Below, piece by piece: positions 13,937 to 19,160 of a stretch of DNA of 19,160 nt (positions are counted from its first letter, which is position 1; the number at the start of each line of letters is the position of its first letter). The notes beneath the pieces were generated by a model. That model did no database searches, was not told where the DNA came from, and saw nothing but the letters and a program-made list of their open reading frames with translations. The position numbers and the translations under genes are program-made. The stretch is from RGIG8748 sp045578205 (GTDB taxonomy: Bacteria; Bacillota; Clostridia; UMGS1810), in contig JAZNJU010000162.1 of the NCBI GenBank assembly GCA_045578205.1, positions 1 to 19,160 of the forward strand. Direction: 5' to 3'.

Positions 13937-16723
13937 ATGAAAAAAGCAAAAAGATTATTATCATTTCTTGTTGCATTGACACTTGTGTTTGGTGTAATAA
14001 CTGTTCATGCAGACGGAAATGCTAAAGGGTTTAGTGATGTGGGGACGGACAATCCGTACATAAATTACATCACAAAACTAAACGAACAGGGTATAATCAA
14101 GGGCTACAGTGACGGGCAATTTGCCCCCAAGGACAACTGCACAAAAGAGCAGTTCCTAACATTTATCTACAGAGCAGAAGGTGAGCCCGCGGTAGAAAAA
14201 AGCGCTGCTTTTACCGATGTAGCAAAGGACGCATACTATGCAGATGCTGTTTCCTGGGCGGTATCTATGGGTATGACAAACGGTGCAGGGGACAACACTT
14301 TTGGTGTGGGTCAGGAAATAGACCGTAACCTTGCTATCCAATATCTGTACAGATGGGCAGAGGTAAAGGGCTTTCTTAATGTATGTCAGGGCGTATATCT
14401 TAAGGAGTTTGCAGACGGAGACAAGGCATACGGACACCCGAGCGCGGCATTTTCCTGGGCGGTAGCAGAGGGTATAGTAAAGCCCGATGCCGAAAACAAG
14501 GTATATCCAAATGGTATAGTAAACCGTGAATGGGCAGCCGGTGCAATCGGCACAATTTTAGAAAAGCACTATCATAAGTGGAATGAATATAAAGACAACG
14601 GCGACGGTACTCACGAAAGAGTATGCGCTCTTGACGCAAGCCATATCGAAAAAGGTGAGCACACATTTAACAACGGTGAACTTATAAAAAAGCCCACCGA
14701 TACAACCGATGGCGAAATTTTGTACACCTGTACTAAATGTATGTATCAGGTAACCAAAAAGGCAGAAGCCGGAGAAGAGATTGTAACGCGTGCCGATGCA
14801 GAAGAGGCGGCTGTGGCTACGGCATGGGCATACTACGCAAAAGGCAAGAGCATGCAATACGATGCCACAGATTTATCCAATCTGTCGGGATACCTCGGCG
14901 GATTTTACAGAACATCGGGTCAGTCTGCACCCGAGGTTGCTACACCCGACCAGAATTTCTACTCGGTATGCACCGATTATGTATATCAGACATACTACGA
15001 AGCAATGCGCTTAAAGGTTTTGGGCGATGTAAATCACCCGTTCGGTCTTACAACAACCGACATTTTCCGCCATGCCGAAAACCAGATTAATGAGTCAAAC
15101 GAGAAGTCGGCATATAATGACTTTATTACAGAGAAAGATGTCAATGCCAGTGTTATAAGATGGGTAGATTTCGACAAGAGCGATTCGCACGAATATTATT
15201 CTTGTGCCGGAGTTTATAATTCGGACAAATTCGATGATTTTACAGACGAGATCGTATTCAGAAACGATGCTCCGGACGGCTCGTACCACTACGGATATTG
15301 TGATAATGACGGAAATCTTATCGCTCCCGAAAAGGTGTTTGCCGATTATGTAGTTCCGTTTGTAAAGAACGAAAAAGAAAACCTCAGAGCAGGCGATGTC
15401 ATAGTAAACACAGGCCATGCAATGATTTATATCGGCAATGGCAGAGTTCTTCACTGCAACGGTAAAAAAATCGACAGAAAAACCGCTGTGGATATAGCCG
15501 AAGAAAATGGTTCAATACTTATCGACGATTTAGATTACGCACTTAACTGCTACTCAACCAAGCGTTCAAGGTTTGTTATTATAAGACCGCTTGAGTTTGT
15601 TACAACACCGTCTTTCGATAACGACCCCGGAAATGATATCATTACCGACAAGACTATTTTTGACAGCACAAAATCCCGTGTCAAGTATCCTGCTATGAGC
15701 ATAGACAGAACGGTTGATATCACACAATTCGGAACAGTTTCAAAGGGCGAAGCACTTACCTATAATATTTCCATTATCAATAAGACAAGCGATGAGGAAT
15801 ATATAAATTGGTCTGCGGATAAGAGTTCGGTAACCTACAAAGATTTAAAGGTTACAGAAAAAATCCCTGCAGGAACAGAACTCATAGCGGATTCCGTAAC
15901 AGGCGGCGGTGTTTACGAAAACGGCATTATCACCTGGAATTTAAGCGAAGTAAAACCCGGCGAAACCGTAGATTTGAGTTACAAGGTGAAAGCCATAGCC
16001 GAAATCGGTGATGTGATAGTAAACGACGGCGGATTTGTAGATAACATTCCTTCAAATGTTATAAGAAATACAGTAGGTGCAGAAAAGTTATCAGAAGATG
16101 AATTAAATAGTCTCGCATCGATTGCAAAGGATGGCAAAGATGCTCTCTCTGCTTACGGCAGCGATACCGATTTTGCCGATAATATCTACAAGAAAATCGG
16201 CAAGGAAATAGACCTGCCGAGCGCGAGTGATATAGTAAATAACCTCTTTACCATTAAATCACATATACCCGGCGACAGCAAAGAAGGCGGCGGATTCTTC
16301 CTTGCAAACTACACTCCGATAGACCTCTTTGTTCGTCAGAATGAAGTTTCCGATGAATTTAAAACAGCAAAATCCATGCTGGTAGACAGATATTGGGGCG
16401 GTTCGTACTTCTATGCGGGCGATGATTTAAGACGGGACTATGCAACCAAGGCCATAAACGATTTCAGAACATCTTACTTGGAAGCAGGCGATGTTATAGT
16501 CTATGTAAAGGCAAGAGATGCCCAAAAGAAAGCCATTACAACAAACCTTAAGGGTGTTACGGTTATGGTATTTGACGGAAGCAATCTGCTTTCCATGACC
16601 GATGCGGCAGACAGCGTAGAGTATGATGTGGTTTCGGGTGATGATGTGAATGCAAAACTTCTGGAGGCATTCAAGACAGACTGCGACTTGTTCTTTGCTC
16701 TGAGACCGTTACAGGCAGAATAA
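13937..16723 (+). CDS. S-layer-homology protein with NlpC/P60-like domains
   Basis: Secreted surface protein of 928 residues. Order: signal peptide (1-25); three S-layer-homology domains (about 31-75, 91-135, 157-210) for binding cell-wall polymer; a small His/Cys module (211-276; C230, H236, C265, C268) like those between domains of clostridial surface proteins; an NlpC/P60-like peptidase domain (about 285-560) with candidate catalytic C345 (YSVCTDY) and H494 (NTGHAMIYIG); a DUF11-like beta domain (585-715); and a C-terminal part (716-928) that repeats the end of the peptidase-like fold without its His. The peptidase call is by motif and fold feel, and a structural role is possible. The first in-frame ATG (13841) lies upstream of the promoter. 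It sits between spoIVB and spo0A, flanked by two stem-loops of one family. Confidence 0.82.
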   Translation: MKKAKRLLSFLVALTLVFGVITVHADGNAKGFSDVGTDNPYINYITKLNEQGIIKGYSDGQFAPKDNCTKEQFLTFIYRAEGEPAVEKSAAFTDVAKDAYYADAVSWAVSMGMTNGAGDNTFGVGQEIDRNLAIQYLYRWAEVKGFLNVCQGVYLKEFADGDKAYGHPSAAFSWAVAEGIVKPDAENKVYPNGIVNREWAAGAIGTILEKHYHKWNEYKDNGDGTHERVCALDASHIEKGEHTFNNGELIKKPTDTTDGEILYTCTKCMYQVTKKAEAGEEIVTRADAEEAAVATAWAYYAKGKSMQYDATDLSNLSGYLGGFYRTSGQSAPEVATPDQNFYSVCTDYVYQTYYEAMRLKVLGDVNHPFGLTTTDIFRHAENQINESNEKSAYNDFITEKDVNASVIRWVDFDKSDSHEYYSCAGVYNSDKFDDFTDEIVFRNDAPDGSYHYGYCDNDGNLIAPEKVFADYVVPFVKNEKENLRAGDVIVNTGHAMIYIGNGRVLHCNGKKIDRKTAVDIAEENGSILIDDLDYALNCYSTKRSRFVIIRPLEFVTTPSFDNDPGNDIITDKTIFDSTKSRVKYPAMSIDRTVDITQFGTVSKGEALTYNISIINKTSDEEYINWSADKSSVTYKDLKVTEKIPAGTELIADSVTGGGVYENGIITWNLSEVKPGETVDLSYKVKAIAEIGDVIVNDGGFVDNIPSNVIRNTVGAEKLSEDELNSLASIAKDGKDALSAYGSDTDFADNIYKKIGKEIDLPSASDIVNNLFTIKSHIPGDSKEGGGFFLANYTPIDLFVRQNEVSDEFKTAKSMLVDRYWGGSYFYAGDDLRRDYATKAINDFRTSYLEAGDVIVYVKARDAQKKAITTNLKGVTVMVFDGSNLLSMTDAADSVEYDVVSGDDVNAKLLEAFKTDCDLFFALRPLQAE

Positions 16724-16796
16724 AAAGATAATAAAAAACCGCTAAATAAAGTCGAGAGAAATTTTCAAAACTTTTTGACTTAAATGACAGCATAAC

Positions 16797-16839
16797 AAAG
16801 GGTTTGTAAAAAATCGTTTGAATTTTTTACAAACCCTTT
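16797..16839 (+). terminator. Stem-loop after S-layer-homology gene
   Basis: AAAGGGTTTGTAAAAAA pairs with the complementary arm ending 16839, with loop GTTT and one bulged A. TTTC ends the arm. It shares the TGTAAAAAA/TTTTTTACA stem of the other two family members but with TT for GG at two positions, and the other arm has matching AA for CC. Confidence 0.7.
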
Positions 16840-16849
16840 CTACAAACCA

Positions 16850-16930
16850 TTGGGAATAGGAAAAAGAGTCAGAATGAACAAACTGAGCCAAATCAAGGCT
16901 TTATGCCTTGATTTGGGGTACCCGAAGGCG
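16850..16930 (+). repeat. Structured intergenic repeat, copy 2
   Basis: The leader (16850-16889) is about 80% identical to the minus strand of 78-119. A perfect 12-bp hairpin follows (16888-16899 with 16905-16916), then GGGTACCCGAAGGCGG, matching GGGACTCGAAGCGG of copy 1. The hairpin bases differ from copy 1 but pairing is kept. A miniature element begins where copy 1 has its second hairpin. Confidence 0.5.
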
Positions 16931-16969
16931 GAACAGTTAGGGGACGGGGCAGTTTTTGTCGCAAAACTA

Positions 16970-16998
16970 TTGAACACTATCAAATAATATGGTACAAT
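16970..16998 (+). promoter_or_regulatory. Promoter inside the miniature element
   Basis: TTGAAC (16970-16975), 17-base spacer, TACAAT (16993-16998). GGTGAGGTG follows before the ATG at 17016. It could also read out into the yaiI-family gene. Confidence 0.6.
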
Positions 16999-17015
16999 CG
17001 CGGTGAGGTGTTTTT

Positions 17016-17105
17016 ATGAGCAGACAGGCAAGAAAACTAAGCCAAACGGGACTATACCACTTTATTTCCCGAGGGACGATAGTAAGAATTTGCAACGAAA
17101 TGTAA
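17016..17105 (+). pseudogene. Truncated REP-associated transposase start
   Basis: A 29-codon frame inside the miniature element. The first ~20 residues, MSRQARKLSQTGLYHFISRG, are the typical N-terminus of REP-associated tyrosine (Y1/IS200-like) transposases of Firmicutes (compare the usual MPRQARK...GIYHVMLRG). After that the sequence is unrelated and ends with TAA at the edge of the right inverted repeat. The HUH and catalytic Tyr motifs lie beyond the deletion and are absent. Promoter, ribosome binding site and start codon are intact, so a short peptide could still be made. Confidence 0.7.
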
Positions 17106-17226
17106 CAAAAACTGCCTCGTCCCCTAACTGTTCCACGGAGAGAATTTGTATGCGAAAATAACAGCAGAACTGTGAGTTTTCTGTAAAGCAGTTGAAAAAT
17201 CAAACAAAATTCTTTGGAGAAATGAT

Positions 17227-17670
17227 ATGCACATATATGTAGATGCAGACGCTTGCCCCGTAAAGGAGATAATAGAGCGTGTGGCAAAAGAAAACAAAAT
17301 ATCCGTTACCATGGTTATAGATGTAAACCACATACTTACTTCCGACTACAGCGAAATCGTCACAGTAAGTCAGGGAGCGGACTCGGTGGATTTGTATCTT
17401 ATAAACAGAGTACAAAAAGGAGACATTGTCGTGTCTCAGGACTACGGTGTGGCGGCACTTACCCTGGGCAAGGGTGCAAAGGCTGTGTCAAACAGCGGAC
17501 TTGTATTTACCGACGGCAATATAGACAAACTTCTTTTTGAACGGTTCCTTGGCAAAAAACAGCGGAATGCCAAAAAGGGGAAAAAGCATCTTACTCACAT
17601 ACCGCCCCGCACCAAAGAAGATGATGAAGCATTTGAACTGGCATTTAAAAAATTAATACAGTCAATATAA
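17227..17670 (+). CDS. YaiI/YqxD family (DUF188) protein
   Basis: Conserved protein of 147 residues in the YaiI/YqxD (DUF188) family, which has a PIN-like nuclease fold; the molecular role is not established. Typical motifs are present: the start MHIYVDADACPVKEIIERVA, ADSVDLYLINRVQKGDIVVSQDYGVAALTLGKGA with its conserved Asp residues, and the C-terminal HIPPRTKEDDEAFE. Length is normal. TTTGGAGAAATGAT precedes the ATG. The miniature element ends 92 bases upstream and may supply its promoter. A strong terminator follows. Not a sporulation gene as far as known, so its place before spo0A looks incidental. Confidence 0.93.
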   Translation: MHIYVDADACPVKEIIERVAKENKISVTMVIDVNHILTSDYSEIVTVSQGADSVDLYLINRVQKGDIVVSQDYGVAALTLGKGAKAVSNSGLVFTDGNIDKLLFERFLGKKQRNAKKGKKHLTHIPPRTKEDDEAFELAFKKLIQSI

Positions 17671-17676
17671 ATAAAG

Positions 17677-17721
17677 AAACAGAAGTATCGACATGTGATG
17701 TGTCGATACTTCTGTTTTTTT
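17677..17721 (+). terminator. Strong terminator after yaiI-family gene
   Basis: AGAAGTATCGACA (17681-17693) pairs perfectly with TGTCGATACTTCT (17701-17713). The stem extends with AAAC/GTTT, and the T-run is GTTTTTTT. Confidence 0.92.
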
Positions 17722-17759
17722 GCTTCTTTGACCGTGTGTTCAAAAATATTGGATTTTTC

Positions 17760-17796
17760 TTGTCGAAAAGTTCAAATTTATGCAAAAATTGGCGAA
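17760..17796 (+). promoter_or_regulatory. Spo0A boxes upstream of spo0A
   Basis: TTGTCGAAA (17760-17768) and TTGGCGAA (17789-17796) both fit the 0A-box core TGNCGAA, 29 bases apart in the same orientation. A weaker GGACGAA lies further down. No sigma-H promoter could be placed with confidence. Positive or negative autoregulation is likely, as in Bacillus. Confidence 0.6.
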
Positions 17797-17940
17797 TTAC
17801 GAAGAACGCCGTTTTATTTGGTAATAATTGGAAACATTCGGACGAAAGTAAAATTCTTTGTTGCGGTGTCGATATTTGTGCAGTTAAAATGAGTTTACAG
17901 ATTTTGAAAAAAATTAAAATATTTTAGGAGGTAGTTTTAA

Positions 17941-18714
17941 GTGAAAAAGAAGAAAACCATTGTTATTGTGGATGATAACAGAGATTTTTGCAAAAATGTC
18001 AGCGACTTTTTGTCCGAAAATGATAATTATCAGGTGGTAGCAACGGCTTATGACGGAAAAGAGGGCTATGAGTTGATTCTGGAGACAAAACCCGACCTTG
18101 TTCTCACCGACATTGTAATGCCCGTAATGGACGGTCTGACACTTCTTGCCAGAATAGCCAACAACAATGTGCTTACCAAAAAGCCAAAGGTAATTGTATT
18201 TTCTGCAAGCGGTTACGATTCTGTTATTGCCAATGCAACAAGATTGGGTGCAGAGTTTTACTTTATTAAACCTTTTGACATGCAGTCTCTTAAGGACAGG
18301 ATAGACGAGGCTCTCTCCGAGAAAAGCACGCAGTCTGCAACGTCGTCAAAACACGTTACAAAGGATCTGGAGACCAACATAACAATGTACATTCAGCAAC
18401 TCGGAGTTCCCGCGCATATAAAGGGATATCAGTATATAAGAGATGCCATAATGATGGTTATAGAAGATATGGACGCAATAAACTCCATAACAAAATTTCT
18501 CTATCCAACGGTTGCAAAGCACTACAACACCACATCGTCAAGAGTTGAGAGGGCCATCCGACACGCCATAGAGGTTGCGTGGGACAGAGGAAACCCCGAC
18601 ATTTTAAACGACCTCTTTGGCTACACGATACTCAGCACAAGAGGCAAGCCCACAAACAGCGAGTTTATTGCAATGATTGCCGACAAAATACGGCTTGAAA
18701 TGAAAGTGAGTTAA
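17941..18714 (+). CDS. spo0A: Sporulation master regulator Spo0A
   Basis: Response regulator of 257 residues that commits the cell to sporulation. When phosphorylated, it binds 0A boxes to activate or repress transcription. The receiver domain has D11/D12, phospho-acceptor D57 (LTDIVMP) and a Lys in FIKPFD. The Ser/Thr-rich linker covers about 125-140. The C-terminal Spo0A DNA-binding domain includes ITMYIQQLGVPAHIKGYQY, the recognition helix SSRVERAIRHAIEVAW and GKPTNSEFIAMIADKIRL. The start codon is GTG, nine bases after AGGAGG (17926-17931). It is preceded by 219 bases of regulatory DNA with 0A boxes. No phosphorelay genes are nearby, as is usual in Clostridia. Confidence 0.97.
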   Translation: MKKKKTIVIVDDNRDFCKNVSDFLSENDNYQVVATAYDGKEGYELILETKPDLVLTDIVMPVMDGLTLLARIANNNVLTKKPKVIVFSASGYDSVIANATRLGAEFYFIKPFDMQSLKDRIDEALSEKSTQSATSSKHVTKDLETNITMYIQQLGVPAHIKGYQYIRDAIMMVIEDMDAINSITKFLYPTVAKHYNTTSSRVERAIRHAIEVAWDRGNPDILNDLFGYTILSTRGKPTNSEFIAMIADKIRLEMKVS

Positions 18715-18825
18715 TTTTTTTCATAATCTTCCGAAAATTTAAGGTAAATTTAATATAGTAATGATAGAAAACTTTACATTCCATATAATATAATTTACAG
18801 GTAAACTGATATTCGGAGGAAAAAT

Positions 18826-19160
18826 ATGGACATTTTTGACGTACTTACTCTCATAGGAGGTCTTGCGCTCTTCCTTTACGGAATGGACGTAATGGGCGAC
18901 AGCCTCAAAAAACTTGCAGGCGGTAAGTTGGAATCCATTCTCGGCAGACTTACTTCCAACAGATTCAAAGGGTTTTTACTTGGTTTTTTCGTGACTGCAA
19001 TTATTCAGTCATCTTCAGCCACCACGGTTATGCTGGTTGGTTTTGTAAACTCGGGCATTATGCACCTGGGACAAACCATCGGCATTATAATGGGTGCCAA
19101 TGTAGGTACCACCGTTACATCATGGCTTCTGTCTCTTACAGGACTTAGCGGTGACACATG
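18826..19160 (+). CDS. Na+/phosphate cotransporter, partial
   Basis: The start of an NptA/YjbB-type sodium-dependent phosphate transporter (Na_Pi_cotrans family), cut by the window edge after 111 codons. The visible part has the family start DVLTLIGGLALFLYGMDVMG, the repeat signature AIIQSSSATTVMLVGFV and the membrane segment GIIMGANVGTTVTSW. ATG at 18826 follows GGAGG (18815-18819). It is separated from spo0A by 111 AT-rich bases with TATAAT-like sequences at about 18784-18794 but no clear -35 or terminator, so read-through from spo0A is possible. If complete, a C-terminal PhoU-like domain would be expected. Confidence 0.9.
   Translation, partial: MDIFDVLTLIGGLALFLYGMDVMGDSLKKLAGGKLESILGRLTSNRFKGFLLGFFVTAIIQSSSATTVMLVGFVNSGIMHLGQTIGIIMGANVGTTVTSWLLSLTGLSGDT

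Larger units (their letters stand above)
16930..17134 (+). mobile_element. Miniature element with 30-bp inverted ends
   Basis: The ends GGAACAGTTAGGGGACG and onward (16930-16959) and the inverted copy (17105-17134) match at 29 of 30 bases. The 145-base interior contains a promoter and the first part of a transposase gene. No transposase domain remains, so it would move only in trans. This fits a non-autonomous derivative of a RAYT/IS200-like element. Confidence 0.75.

Noticed and set aside
13937..16841. S-layer gene as cargo of a composite transposon bounded by the two related stem-loops
   Set aside because: The stem-loops also fit as ends of spoIVB and the S-layer gene, a third copy lies elsewhere, and there is no transposase or target duplication.

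Overview
This 19.2 kb window comes from the chromosome of a spore-forming, Gram-positive-type member of the Firmicutes, most likely class Clostridia. The evidence is Spo0A, SpoIVB and a SpoIIM-like protein, a WalR/WalK two-component system with YycH and YycI, an S-layer-homology surface protein, strong purine-rich ribosome binding sites and moderate GC content. I cannot assign a genus. Most of the window is ordinary chromosome; the unusual material is between the genes.

Layout. (1) 165-7796, minus strand: walR, walK, a small secreted protein gene of unknown family, yycH, yycI, then a separate gene for a zinc-ribbon membrane protein with a long acidic, aromatic-rich tail. A near-consensus WalR-type direct repeat sits just upstream of a -10 box before the secreted-protein gene, so this half of the operon may be controlled by WalR itself. 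(2) 7998-10318, plus strand: proC, a spoIIM-like gene and a xerD-like recombinase gene that lacks two canonical catalytic residues. walR and proC are divergent, and a shared 16-bp sequence overlaps both promoters. (3) 10525-12386: an aldose 1-epimerase-family gene and, convergent to it, a membrane-anchored polysaccharide deacetylase, sharing a bidirectional terminator. (4) 12527-18714, plus strand: spoIVB and spo0A, normally neighbours, are here separated by a 928-residue S-layer-homology/NlpC-P60-like protein, a repeat-rich intergenic region and a yaiI/yqxD-family gene. (5) From 18826 the window ends inside a Na+/phosphate cotransporter gene.

Repeats. Four kinds of non-coding structure stand out. 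A 279-bp palindromic element (2264-2542) supplies the last codons of yycI. A 205-bp miniature element (16930-17134) with 30-bp terminal inverted repeats still carries a promoter and the first ~20 codons of a REP-associated/IS200-like transposase gene. Three long stem-loops of one sequence family sit just after the zinc-ribbon gene, spoIVB and the S-layer gene. Two diverged copies of a structured repeat follow two of those stem-loops (78-119 and 16850-16889), with a weaker third at 10421-10454.

Taken together, the genes concern cell-envelope homeostasis (WalRK, YycHI, deacetylase, surface peptidase-like protein) and entry into or progress through sporulation (Spo0A, SpoIVB, SpoIIM). The best candidates for something undescribed are the secreted protein embedded in the wal operon behind a WalR-like site, the structured intergenic repeat, and the surface protein that pairs an apparently active and an apparently dead copy of a peptidase-like fold.
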